A stretch of 64,000 nucleotides of DNA. It comes from Lotus japonicus. Its lineage: Eukaryota > Streptophyta > Magnoliopsida > Fabales > Fabaceae. Positions 52,253 to 64,000 of this stretch are shown here, piece by piece (the first letter of the stretch is position 1; every line of letters begins with the position of its first letter). The notes below the pieces were generated by a model. It did not search any database. It was given only the letters and a program-made list of their open reading frames with translations, and was not told where the DNA came from. The translations under genes were made by a program, and so were the position numbers. The stretch covers positions 53,506,964 through 53,570,963 of the forward strand of contig NC_080044.1 of the NCBI RefSeq assembly GCF_012489685.1, in the 5' to 3' direction.

Positions 52253-53525
52253 TACCCAATTCAACCACCAAATTATGCTTCAAAATTCAAATCCACCTAT
52301 TTCTGTTTGATTTCACAGAAATTTAATCCAAAGAGATGAAAATTATGCACCAGAATTTGCAATTTTGGATCCTCAAAGAGGGTCGATAATCTGCATTAGG
52401 GTTCTTACTTAGTAACAATTTCAGGTGCAGGAGAAGAGACCTGAGATTTTCCTGGTATTTTTTTTTTTTGTCAATGAAGGGGTATTTCACTAACCTTGAA
52501 AATCTTGCTTGGGGTCCAGGCCCACATTTGTAGGACAACAATATATTTTTGCAATGGGCTTATGCTCTTCAATTTCATTCAAAAATATTTAACTAATAAC
52601 TCGATGACGTAATGTAGGTTTTTTTTCCTTAATTAAGTCTTTGGTTTATGTAATTGTAATTAGGATTTTCAATTTTTTTTGTCTTCTACGTTAACATTTC
52701 AATCCAAGTGTGATGTATTTCATGTGTATTTTAAAAGAAAAAAACTTAAATGGTAGATTTTAACATAACTTGAGGAGGGGAGTGGAGGGAAGGAAATGTG
52801 TAGTATCCTACATGACAGCTAATGTGTAATATGCGTCTACATGGAGTTCTGTCTAACTTGGATGGAAAAGTTAACATCAAGTATGAAAAACGAAAATTAT
52901 AATTTTAGAGGGATGAAAAACAGGATAAAAAAATTACATTGATTAAAATACAAAATGAAGTAAATTAGGGGGACAACAAATTATTTAAGCTTTTTCTTCT
53001 TTAATCTTAGTTAATCTAAGCAATTATTAAGACTGAGTTTGACAATGAACTATGAGAAGATAAATCCTTCCTTTCGTGCCTTTCTTCTATTTACAATAGT
53101 AATGGCAGAATTTATGCAGTAAGTTAGCTTTAGCAAACTGCATTGGCAAAATTAAACCAAATTGTAAAAAATGTGAAGAAGTTACCGGCATTAATAGCAA
53201 TAGGAAATCAAATTTAGATACTAACTAGTCACTTGGGATAAGAAAAAGTTCATGTGAATTTTTACAAATTATAACAAATCTCCACCTTTAGGCTTTAATC
53301 ATTTGATTCATTTACTATGTTAACACTAGTACAAGGTTAGAGTCACTTCAACTCAAATCCTAACAAATCCAGATTTACATGAACACTGCAATGTAACTGC
53401 TCAGCAACATTAGCATTATGTAAACAATAAGTTAAACCCCCTCCATGTGAGTGATTTTGTATCTCTGTACTATCTCCCTCCCTATACCAAACCCATTTAC
53501 CAATTCTAGGGATGCTTCAAGAGCT
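52253..53525. other. Intergenic between ATG16 and the hydrolase
   Basis: It holds the ATG16 5' UTR/promoter and the hydrolase 3' UTR. No other gene seen. Confidence 0.6.
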
Positions 53526-56500
53526 TCAGCGAGCTCGAATTCTATCCAGCCAATCGATGCTCTTCCTTGCCCTCCCAAACTGCACATCAACGCTCTTCCG
53601 GGATTTATTATCGTGGTGCTCCGTGTTTCTCGGAGATCTATGGTCACAAGAGATCCTTGACTTCTCTATTTTTTCAACATTATTGAGTTTATACTCATGA
53701 AATTTCAGTTTTTCTTTCCAATCAGTGCTTTTCCTTGGTTTGTCCCTCTGATCAGTACTCATCCTTGGAGCTTCAAAACAATCAACACTTTTTCTGGATT
53801 CTTCAAATCTATCCATGCTTCTCAAAAAACTTGGTCTTTGTGTTGGCGATTTTTCTATCGTTGATATGAATTTTTGGAGATGTCGAAGGTATTCCGGATA
53901 GAGTTCCAGATTACAGTGGTTCCCTCCTTTGACCCATAAAGGTTCATATTTCTCTTGACAAAGTTCCCACAACTGCTTTCCATGAGAGCAATCAACAACC
54001 TCATCAGCGGTTCCCTGAAGAAAGTAAATACATGATGCTAAAGTAGTAAAGCAATGTTTGTGCCCAAAAAATAAAGACAGGCGTGCAATACGTGAGATAT
54101 CCCAATAATAGACTCCTACTTCTTGTTTTATGCAACTAGCTCATGCTATGAGGTGTTTTCAATTCATCAGCCATCATGATTTTCATCACAATTGGCAGAA
54201 GAGAAAAAGAAGATACTTATTTGATCAGATAGCTGTTACAACCACCAGAGAAAATATGATAACATCCACATGATAACAATGGTGACTGTAATAAATGTTG
54301 AGTACTTACATGAATGACTAGCACTGGACATTTCACCAATGGAATTTTGTCAATGTTCTGTACAACAATAACACAACTAAGTTCAGGTACAAATACATAA
54401 CCTTAAATCAAATGAGAACAAGCATATAGAAGACTGACAATGTATCTGACCTTGTAAATGTCAAACCAGTATGTCCTTTTGACAGGGTACATGACTCTCA
54501 ACCCTGAAAGTATAGGACTGTGGAGAACAACAGCCCGCAGTTGAGGTAAACGAACAGCAAGATCCAAAGTAGGACCACTTCCAACAGATTGACCATAAAG
54601 GATTATGTCTTCCTGCTTAGTTCCATACTTATTTTCAAGGCACTTGTATGCAGCTTCAATGTCAGCATAAGTACTATTCTCACTTGGCTGCGGAATGATA
54701 TCCAGATAAGTATCTCTCTAAGATCAAAAGAATCAAATGATCCAGCGATATGAGTATAGAGTAATTACCTTTCCAGATGACTGACCATAGCCAGAGTAAT
54801 CATATCTGCATACATTAAACCAATGAAGAATCACTGACATGAGACTTATAATTATGTCCTTTAGCACACTTCAGAAACAAGCTAGAAAAATGCTGACCAA
54901 TTTAAGTTTACAACTTCCTTTATGCAGAATAAGATTTAATGTGACACTCCCATATATATATATGGAGTTAAATCTAACAGTGCAAACACAAGTGACTTTT
55001 TGTATTCATCAGCTGATGTATATATATGACATTACTATTTTCTAAAAAAGTCTACAGAAGAAAAAGGAAACACATCTGAGAAGAATAGGAAATATAAAGG
55101 CCTAAATTGATTTCCATTTAGTGTTGTGCAAGGTGGCTGATGTGGCTGCCCAGGCACTGAGGCAAGCTGGGTAGTGTGATTAGTCAGTAAAGAGAAGATT
55201 CTCCTTGACGCAGCAAAGCAGATGACATGGCCATGCTAAGAAATTTCGGCAATACTCTTCTTCTTACTTAAAACACTCAATAGTCAACGGGTAGGGATCA
55301 TCTGAGCCAAATACAACCCAGAATACCAACTCTACACTGTCAACTGACCTTGGCTGCATGCATGAGAGATTCACGAGACCAAAAGGCTGTTGATTAATGT
55401 ATTTTTCATTGAGAATATTTGCGACATGACTTGCAGTTGGTTGGATGCGCATTTAATTGTGTTGTCATGACTTAATAAGCATTTGAATCTTATTTATGTG
55501 ATCAGTTGTTTAAGTTTAAATATGTTGGCTTGCCACATTAACTCGCTTATTGTTCAGGACAATGCTGGTTGCATCGAAACCTATCCGGTAGATGGCCAAA
55601 ACTAAATCAAATCATAAGTGCAACTGTGCAACTGCAACCCACTTATTGCTTCATGAAAGCACTATGTAGTCAAATCTATCTAGCAGATAGCCATAATAAC
55701 TAACACAGCTGTTTATTCAACCTAGATATTGCTTCATGACAACACTGGTTGCATTGAAACCTATCCAATAGATGGCCATAAGGCCCATAACTGACCAGGT
55801 CATCGCTTCATGACAACTGTTGTCGCTTTGATATTTGAAATCTATCCGTCATCCAGTATATGACCATAACTAACTTAGCCGTATATCCTCAGATTGAAAT
55901 TGTCGGATAACTAAATTCAAAATTCCTTTCCATAAACAAACAGCTAACTTGGATGAAATCAACAAATTTAGCTAATATTTTGAGCATACTAAAATTGAAG
56001 AAACAGCACTCTCCACCTTTAACTCATTATCTTCCACTCATGGAAGAACAACACGAAACACACTCCAGCAAAACAGATCTACACTATACAGATGAACCAT
56101 AAGTCATAACTTCTCCCCAAACCCCCATGGCCAGCAAATCAGATTGAAAGCATGACCTAACCCAGCTCACTGCATTTTATCAAGCCTAAAATGGCACCCA
56201 CCCTGTCAAAATTAGAAACTTGGAAACTCAATCCAATAGAATGTCTGGAAACTAGTTGGATTTCCACATTGAAACAGAATCAATTTGAGTAAATTGGTGG
56301 GTGAGAAGCTACTTCCTTCTAAGGTGGTGAATTGAAACTGAGTTAATGGCAGATCCAAACATGCTACTAGCCAAAACAGGACAATTGAACAGCGTGAATT
56401 GCAAAGATTCAATCCACACTAGCAAAATTCTACCCCAAATCTACACTTTCACTAACCTAATTCAGCAAATGGGTATCCATATTTCACTAGAATTTCACCA

Positions 56501-56929
56501 AACGAAAATTCACAAGGCCACCGACAAATATACACATTCTATTTCTGAACAAACAATGTACATGAAAATGGTGTTGATGAGAAAAAAGAAGAGATGAAAT
56601 TGAAGAAAATGAGAGAATTTGAAATACCCAAAGAGGTTAACACGCAAGTTGAGGCTGAGCTCAAGGAAGAGCTCGTACATCTGACCAATATCAGCGGCAT
56701 TCCCGTGCGAGTAAAGGACGGTGGATTTGGCCATAGGGTGTCGGACATACACCGCCACAATCTCAGCACCGCGGCGAGTTTTGAACTTCACAACATCCAC
56801 ATTCTCGCGCTTCGGGAAAGGCTCCAGTGCCAACAACCCTGTCTCCGCCTCCTTAACCACCTTGTAGGACGGTGGGTTTGGCGGGAAGAATGCTAGCTTC
56901 GCAGCCATGGAAGAGGTAACACCACCCAT
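53526..56929 (-). CDS. Alpha/beta hydrolase, ABHD17-like
   Basis: Five exons on the minus strand: 56628-56929, 54769-54805, 54451-54687, 54310-54357 and 53526-54014, giving 370 residues. The start [17 protein letters not shown] offers a Gly2 for N-myristoylation. The hydrolase core has HGNAADIGQ (oxyanion side), [12 protein letters not shown], nucleophile GQSVGS, acid GTADEVVD and GGNHCNL with the catalytic His. The order matches the ABHD17 (FAM108) type, whose animal members remove palmitate from proteins; plant substrates are not settled. The C-terminal tail of about 100 residues is Ser/basic-rich with repeated RKSVD/RKSTD/RKSIDW motifs, likely phosphorylation sites. Intron 1 (54806-56627) is large. 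No lesions. Confidence 0.93.
54806..56627. other. Large intron 1 of the hydrolase gene
   Basis: Contains weak diverged repeats at about 55545-55880 (ctggttgcat(c/t)gaaacctatcc... and gatggcca words). No gene or element with clear ends. Confidence 0.6.
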
Positions 56930-56999
56930 TTCTCTGTTCTCTCTCTCTGAGTGAGTTGTTTGTTATTCACATAAACGCAGAGAAGAATTGAGATACTTG

Positions 57000-59516
57000 T
57001 TCACATTCCTTCTTCTTCTTCTTCAAAATGCATGAAACTTTTGTGCTTTTAGGACAATTATAAAGTATTGAGTGAGCGTGTGAACGAGACTTGAGTGTTT
57101 TATTTTATTTATTTATTCTACTTAATGGATTTTTGTTAGTTTATTTGGTTCATCTACGACTAAGGTGATTTACCTCAAGTTTTTTTATGGTCATTTTGGT
57201 GTTTCATTAGTTCAATGGGGATAGAGAACTAGGTGGCTACTTCTGTCGCACAGCTCTTTGACGATTCGGTTAGCGTGTTTGATGGTGGCAGACCATGTAA
57301 ACATAAGTAGGTGTGGCGGGCTTTGGAGGAGGGATTGTTGGAGGTTAAAGTCGATGGCGTTGTGACCGGAGACTTCTAGGTGAGCTGCGGTGGTGTGTTG
57401 AGAGACTCATTCGAACAGTGGATGAACCGCAATATGGCAACTTTAATTTGCTTATGTGAACGTGTTTCTTGTCGAGCTCACAACTATTTCTATAATCGTG
57501 GAGATAGTGATGAGTTTTTATATTCCTGAAGTAATTATTGAAAACGATTCACTTAAAGTTATTTAGTTACTTGCACTCTCTAATTGTAGCTCTCATCTTT
57601 ATGAAGACTTAGCGGAATCTATCTATCAGTTGAAGGAGGCTCATGGGGCTATGCATTTTCAACATACTCGTAGAGCGGCAAATGCACTTGCAAATTACAT
57701 GGCCCAAGTTGGGCTTCATTTTCTTTTTGCCACCATCTAGTTGATTGCCTATTTGAATAATGTCACAGATTAATCTCTCAATATATTCTGGAGGCTGAGA
57801 TCTCTCTTAATATATCATATCAAATATTTTATTGAAGTAGCTATAATATATTTTGCAAATGGATACTATTATTTCATGATTATAGTTGATTTATATGAAG
57901 CATTTTAAAAATTTCATACTAATACATAAGTTAAGATTAGATTAAGTCGAGATAAAAGGATATTAAAAATGCCACATTTAAAATTGTTTTATGTGTTCTT
58001 TTTTCCCCCTCTTTTCTGTCCTTTATTCACGCCTATTAACAACTTTTTTAAGGGAACCCGGTTGTCTTTTGCTCACGCTCACGTGGGGCGTTACTGCCAG
58101 AGCTTATTTTCTTTTCTCCTTCTAACTTGTGGTCCACACCTCTCTTTTATGTGCATCTTATTTACTCCTACTTTATTTGACAACGGGGGATCCAAACCAA
58201 ACCAAATGAAGTTGCATAATTTCAAATTTTTCGGAGTACTAATTGAGCTATAAATTTGTTTGACAAATGACAATTCTATATGATGATTTATTGCAAGTAC
58301 TAATAATTAGTAGTATTTGTTTAATTTGTTTTGAGGGGGAGGGAAAACTTTTTAGTACTTATTTCAACATATTAATATTTTTACCACGCTTTTTTACAAT
58401 TTATTTATCTCTTATTTGATTCATTCACACTACACAAATTTTTTTATTCAAATTCTCCACATTTTATTTGTATCTCTCTTTTTTCATATCATATCATTTA
58501 TTATATTTATTATTTGTTTTCTCATATTATTATCTCTTACTAGATAGAAATGTATTTGAAGTGTTAACGAAAGTTTTTCTTCATATATTATCTCTTGAGT
58601 AGAACTACTGAATTACGTACTCTTAGTTAGAAATAACTAAAATGTTTCCTAGGGTAATTACATCATTTAGATATTGTCCCCTTTGGTTCTCAAAGGGGTC
58701 ATGTTTCCGTTTCCATGAGATTGACACCATGGTCAGAGAGGCCATTTTGTCTTTGTTTAATTTTTGGCAAAGGGACCTCACATTAACATGGGCGTAGGAG
58801 CCCTCTTGAATGCACGGGGTATCTGCTAATGTCATCTTTCTTAACCATTAATTAATCACCCATAAACCTTTTTAATTCCCAAGAGGAAATCTCAATACAA
58901 GAAAACAACCTGGTTTTCTGGTAATCAAGACAAGTCATGTTTATAATTTATGGTAATCAAGACACATCTCAAATGGCTTCAAATTTGTCTTTAGTCTTAA
59001 ATTTCAAACACAAAAACACATGTTGCGGGAAACAATATTTCATGTGTCCATCATTCCATGTTTCCGCTCAACGGTGTCATGTGTCAACCCACAACTCTTC
59101 TTAGGAAGCTATGTATCAATACGACAAATCAAAACCAATTAAAAATCAATTATTGAAGTTTCCTACCAAGAAGAAATTGAATAAAAAAAATTCAACGTTA
59201 GATCTTTACCTACATGTTTTAAAGTTCCAGACGCAAAATTCTGACTTTTGTGATGTGATTTCAGGAAATAAAAAGGTTAACAACTTTCCAAACTTTGTTT
59301 TAATGCTTCTTAGATAAAGAATGCATGATTACTCAATGAACTTTAAACAAAAGAGCTATATATAGTGGTTGTATTTATTGACAAAAATATATAAAGTAGC
59401 GCTACCTGCATTAGTATTTTATTGAATGCAAATATTAGAGACGCGATAAATATTCTTAATTTCAAAATTATTAATTGAGGTTATATTTTTTTTTTTTAAA
59501 TTAGAACATAACTTTT
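57000..59516. other. Intergenic with LINE RNase H remnant
   Basis: 57290-57745 (plus) reads as a decayed RNase H domain of a LINE-type polyprotein: WRALEEGLLEVKVDG, CGGVLRDSFEQWM, then frame-broken text, and finally FQHTRRAANALANYMAQVGL. The rest (57750-59516) shows nothing I can assign. Confidence 0.65.
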
Positions 59517-59631
59517 GTCCCCAAATGATAGCTCAAGTGATAAGAGTTAGAGACATATAGGTTGGATGAGGAAGGTTCAGAGATTAATTTCTGGATGGTA
59601 CAATTTATATCTTTCCAATGTACCAAAAAAA
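59517..59631 (+). mobile_element. tRNA-derived SINE copy 4
   Basis: It has the family blocks gatagctcaagtgataagag, gaaggttcagagatta and ctttccaatgtaccaaaaaa. Only a weak agaac repeat flanks it, so the ends are approximate. It lies 21 bp before a MULE. Confidence 0.75.
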
Positions 59632-59643
59632 CAGAACTTCTAA

Positions 59644-60883
59644 AAATTTAAAGAGTAAAGTACACTCACCCCCCTCAAGTTTTGTTAGAATAACACTCCA
59701 CCCCATTCTTATCTAAAATCTACACCCCACCCCATTTTATATAGAGGCAAATTTAGTGACGAAAAATATTCTTCATTAATAATTAGTTATTATTTAAATT
59801 GTTAATCAATAATTTCAAAAAATATTTTCAATATAATCCAATAAATATAAAAATGAAAACATCACAGTCCTCCTCATTCTCTCAATCGCGTTCTTCCTCC
59901 GTAAATTCACAATGCAAATTCTGCAATAGCACACATGACCGGTTGACAAACCATATCTCAAACATAGTGAAACATGCTTGTGTTTTCATATTTGGTAATA
60001 ATTCAATTTTAATCAAAATAATCTATTTATACGTCCAATTTTTAAAATTGGATTGTATCCGAATAACGCTTGCATCCTCTGTCTTACCGCGGCTGCTGGC
60101 ACAGAGTTAGCCGATGCTTATTCCCCGGATACCATCATTGCTTCTTCTCCTGGAAAAGAAGTTCACGACCCGTAGGCCCTCTACCTCCACGCGGCATTGT
60201 TCCGTCAGGCTTTCGCCCATTGCGGAAAATTCCCCACTGCTGCCTCCCGTTCCAAAAAGCAACACAAATGGGTGGTGAAGAAAATAGAGAAACAAAATTA
60301 AGAAATATGAAGTGGATCGGAGGTCATTAGAACCCAACGATGCGGTGGAGCACCGTTTTTAACAAAATCCACAACATCTTAAACCAACAAAGTGTTCGCT
60401 CACAACTTAAAGGGGTGAAGTTCACAACAAGTAGTTGAACAAGTGGCTTTGGGGATGTGCGATTCACGTTCTGGGGTTCAGGTCGCAACAAAACTTTGAG
60501 GCATGGTGGTGCCATGGGGTTTCACATTCTGGGATGGTTGTCGTCGTGTTAAAGGGAGCAAAGGTTTGGTGGTGACCGTTTGTGGTGAGAAATACGATTT
60601 GGAGATAGATGAGACGTGGACTTAACAGGCAGAGTGGATGGTTTTTTTAAATTTAATTCAGTAAAATTATTTTCATAAATTGATGTATGATAGTGTATAT
60701 GCATTTAATTTATTTAAATTTTAACTAATTAGTAATTATTTTTTATTAGTGACGAATTTGTTTTCGTCACTAAATTTTGCCTTTATAAAAAATGGGGTGG
60801 AGTGTAGATTTTAAAAAACAATGGGGTGGCGTGTCATTCTTACAAACCTTGAGGGGTGTGAGTGTATTTTACTCAAATTTAAA
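59644..60883. mobile_element. MULE-type element carrying a plastid 16S fragment
   Basis: The element is 59653-60874 (1222 bp). The ends GAGTAAAGTACACTCACCCC and, inverted, GAGTAAAATACACTCACACC are the same family as 25395-26423. A perfect 9-bp duplication, aaatttaaa (59644-59652, 60875-60883), flanks it. It aligns end to end with the other copy in inverse orientation except for a 193-bp plastid rRNA insert. Confidence 0.92.
60058..60250 (-). pseudogene. Nuclear fragment of plastid 16S rRNA gene (rrn16)
   Basis: The minus strand reads the universally conserved 16S segments ACGGGAGGCAGCAGTGGGG and GTGCCAGCAGCCGCGG and the stretch between them. The short variable region (GTGAACTTCTTTTCC...) is of plastid type. 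It spans roughly E. coli positions 340-535. The few differences from a plant plastid gene that I recall are mainly C/T or G/A changes, as expected for a nuclear copy. It is far too short to be a working rRNA gene. Confidence 0.92.
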
Positions 60884-62376
60884 TGTGCTCCTTTTTTATG
60901 GTAACTTGCTCATTTTTAATACTCCAACGATTTTAAAATAACTGTCAATTTAATGGAAAAAAAAAATTGTTTCACTTAGAATTTCAATTAGATCCATGAT
61001 ATATGGTACGAAACCAACTAATGTAATTTATAGTCTAATGAGTAATGACTTACCATAAAAAGGTTGGGCAACACATATTGTTTACTAATTAATTGTTTTA
61101 AATTTTACTAACCAATATAATCAATAATAGCTGAAACTGTGGTAAAAATTTAATTTGTTTCGTACCACAAATCATTTATGTTTCAATTAAGGAGAACAAT
61201 AAATGATAAGCTAGAGTTGGCAATACACTTCAAAATATAAACTAGAAAAATAAATAATATATTTTGAAAAAATAATAATATTAATTGCATTTTTTAATAT
61301 ACATATTTCTTCTCTTTTTGGATAACTATTTGGTAGAAGTTCTTTATTTTTTAAAAATGATACGCAAAATAAAATATTATGCTATAGTGTGTCTATTTGA
61401 AATTCTTACGATGTTTTATATATCAGCATTAGTTTTAACACCCCCTCTATTAATCTCACACCTTCCTTTTTTTAAATTTCTTTAATACCATCACTTATAA
61501 ACCAATAATCCTAATCCTAAACCTTGTGAAATCAGATTTGCCTCTCTCTCACCCACACCTTCTCTCACAAACTCTGATCTCCCTCAAGCCAGCCACACAC
61601 TTCCGCCACCCACACTTGCCTCTGTCGCTGCAAACCACTTACACCAGCCTCCACCACCAACAACGCTCATTTTCACACTCAAGATCGTGAAACACAAATC
61701 ATTTTCACACTCAAGAATATGAATGAACCAACTTTTGAGAATTTTATTTTCAATTTTAAATATTTTATTTTTTAAATTATAATTTCACACTCAAGAATGT
61801 GAAATACAATTATGTTTCACACTAAACACAATTCAAGTTGCCCAATTGCTTTTGTGTCCAAAAAACTAGAACTTAGCAAATAGTAAGAATCAAAAAAGAA
61901 AATTCGCAAACAAGGCAAATTTCGCACTCACTAAGTGTAAAACGCTTGAATGAAAGGTGAAGAGAGAATGAACAGACCTCGGCTCACACTTACAAAGTGT
62001 GAAATGTTTCACACATATTAAGTGTGAAACGTAGCAGCGAAGAAAACCATGAGATGAGTGTGAAAGTGAAGAATGACATGATAGACAAAGAGGATGGTGG
62101 TGATAAGGTAGGAAAGAGATATGTTTGGAATGAAATTAAATTTTAAGGATATTTGAGTCATTTTGTTGCAATAAGGAGGATGTTGGATTAATAAGATATG
62201 TGTTAAAACTAATGCCCTTTGTATAGAAGTACTAAGTTTTTTTTTTCAAAATATATAGAAGTACTAAGTTAGCGGCATAGCTAGTAAAAGATATTCTCTT
62301 GAAAAAAAACTATATTTGATGAGGTGGGCTCAATTTACTTCAGGAGTAAGTTAAAAACCTACTCCAAATCTTGACC
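60884..62376. other. Spacer with foldback element-like segment
   Basis: 61427-62216 starts gcattagttttaacac and ends with its inverse, with tattaat blocks inside both ends, suggesting another inverted-repeat element; no TSD found. Within it, 61675-62040 has several small hairpins with TTTCACAC/GTGTGAAA-type stems. No gene. Confidence 0.5.
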
Positions 62377-63856
62377 CTTATTTTTGGAAAAATTTATTAT
62401 GGACCACTTTTGTGTGGTGCAAAGTTACACCACCCCCTTTTGACCTAGAATAACAGGTTTTTAAAAAAAATAAATAAAAAAATATATATTTTCTTAATTT
62501 TTAATTAATTATTAGATTAATTAAGTTAGCTTTTAACCTAAATTGTCAAACACATTAATCCTCAATTAGCAAATCCTAAACAGTAAACACTATCAATTAT
62601 ACTACTACTAACTATTGAATCAAACAACAAATCGAAGGCTGCAAGCTTTGGCACCTCCCTCTGAAACAAGACAAATGCAAGAGGATGATGGATTGTTTTA
62701 TTATTGTAGGTCATCATATAATAACATAATTTTCCTCAGAGACAACCAATTCCTCGCGTAGTTTTCTACTACTTGCTGCAATTCAATTAACTAATTGTAT
62801 AAATCTATAACGAAACAGTAGCATAAGCATCCCAATCGAAGCAATATGACGATGATTCGATGAAGGAAAGTGCAGAGGAAGGAAAATTCAACGAAGATGG
62901 AAACCATATCTAAGATTTGTGCAGAAAAGCTTCAAGAAGAAGGTGAATTTTCTGTATTAACCCATACCGAATTTGGGGGTTTTGTTGGGATCCACCTTCT
63001 TGTTGTGCAGAAAACCAGATCTAAAACTGAGACCTTCAAGATGCGAAGACCACCTGGGTCCGTCACTTCCTTCTAATCAATTTCTGAGCTTCCTAAACAA
63101 TATGGGAGAGACCAAAAGAGGAAATGGGTAACTTTGAAATCAGAAATTGTAGACAGAAAGGTTTGAACTTTACAGAGAGAGTGGAGATTGAACGAACATT
63201 GTCTGACGGAAAGTTTCTAAGCTCAAATGACTAGCCCCAATAAATCACCAAATCCCAGCAATCAAACCCAGAATCATCATCAAAATACCCATAACCCGCA
63301 CCACCACCAAGTTTATGGCTTCTTCTTCTTCAGATCTGGTTGTTGCAGGCCTTGTTTCATCCACCACCACCGCGACTTTCTTTCTCCGATCCCGGCCAAA
63401 CCACGAGTCATATGAAGGAACCACCACCACCATAATGCTCCCCTCGCCCTCCGCAACAAAACCCCCAAGTCAGATCGTCGTTCCACCACCGCCGGCCGCC
63501 ACCACCGCCACCTGTAAATGGCTTTTCCAGCCGATTCTTTTGGCCTTTGAAGAAACCAACACCACCACGATGATCCCCACCACGAGGAGAAGAGGTACTA
63601 GCCCTCGTTTCTTCTCCGGCGACATCGCCGCCGTGCGCCGGTGGTGGTGCCAAGAAAAAATTGAAGGTTTGGTCATGAAGAAGAAGAGGTTAAAACTAAT
63701 TAATAAATATCCTAAATTAATTAATTTTTGTGATTAATAAATATGTATTTTTATTTTTTTTTTAAATCGGAAAACCTGCAATAACAGGTCAAAAGGGAGG
63801 TGGTGCAACTATAGACCACAAAAAAGTGGTCCATAGTAAACGCCTCCCTTATTTTT
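62377..63856. mobile_element. MULE-type element with 9-bp TSD and gene fragments
   Basis: The element is 62386-63847 (1462 bp). The left end GGAAAAATTTATTATGGACC and inverted right end GGAGGCGTTTACTATGGACC lead into shared blocks (ggaccactttt, ttgacct, aacaggttt). The 9-bp duplication cttattttt (62377-62385, 63848-63856) flanks it. The inside (about 62640-63720) is gene-like and His/Thr/Pro-rich on both strands, probably captured exon sequence; the donor is not recognised. Confidence 0.87.
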
Positions 63857-64000
63857 AGTATGAATTGACGGCTGAGATTTATACTTAGAACTGTCACGTG
63901 AGGTCGTGACTCACCCACTTGCTCCTTGCTCGTTCTTTTGCTTCTTCCTAAGCTGCAACAGACAACTCGTCGGCACACGCGAGCTCCAAGCACGGATCCA

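Noticed and set aside
60058..60250. Bacterial contamination or a working 16S rRNA gene
   Set aside because: Only 193 bp are present, of plastid type, embedded in a MULE with an exact 9-bp TSD in plant DNA.

Overview
The window is plant nuclear DNA, most likely from a papilionoid legume. Four spliced plant gene families are present (BT-type BTB/TAZ protein, KDEL-type papain proteases, ATG16, ABHD17-like hydrolase). The introns are GT-AG and the spacers AT-rich. The SINE and SIRE-type LTR look legume-like, but the species was not determined. All calls come from reading the sequence; no database search was run.

Layout. 1-7110: 3' part of a decayed Ty3/gypsy element (RT remnant, integrase trace, 3.6 kb 3' LTR), inserted into a LINE-ORF1-like RRM gene remnant (7111-8640, minus). 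8641-12394: AT-rich spacer with a tandem repeat, a foldback MITE, a hAT-like MITE and a Stowaway MITE. 12395-15576: intact BT gene (+). 15577-22350: spacer with a LINE tail, a hAT element, three MULE-type elements or MITEs and a SINE. 22359-28668: two tandem papain-type protease genes (minus). 31135-31803: solo LTR. 32344-41375: one nearly full-length endogenous pararetrovirus (Caulimoviridae), interrupted by a 1.2 kb solo LTR. 41562-46147: Emigrant-like MITE split by a 4.1 kb solo LTR related to the Ty3 LTR at the left edge. 46251-48660: MULE-like element. 49792-52252: ATG16 (minus). 53526-56929: ABHD17-like hydrolase (minus). 57290-63847: LINE RNase H remnant, SINE and further MULEs, one of which carries a plastid 16S rRNA fragment.

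The five host genes look intact. Their families act in calmodulin-linked BTB/TAZ signalling, ER-derived proteolysis, autophagosome formation and probably membrane-lipid or acyl-protein hydrolysis. They share no obvious pathway. The rest is a layered transposon record in which target-site duplications (TSDs) give element ends and order.

The most unusual signal is inside the long Ty3-family LTRs. One LTR carries two arrays of short hairpins whose loops are constant while the stem arms change in a complementary way (5606-6171). The diverged solo LTR carries another hairpin array in the same relative place (43570-43796). Downstream of both lies a gap-free conserved reading frame within the LTR. 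Other notable items are a pararetrovirus copy opened at its tRNA-Met primer site beside a TA microsatellite, and the plastid 16S piece inside a MULE whose sister copy lacks it.
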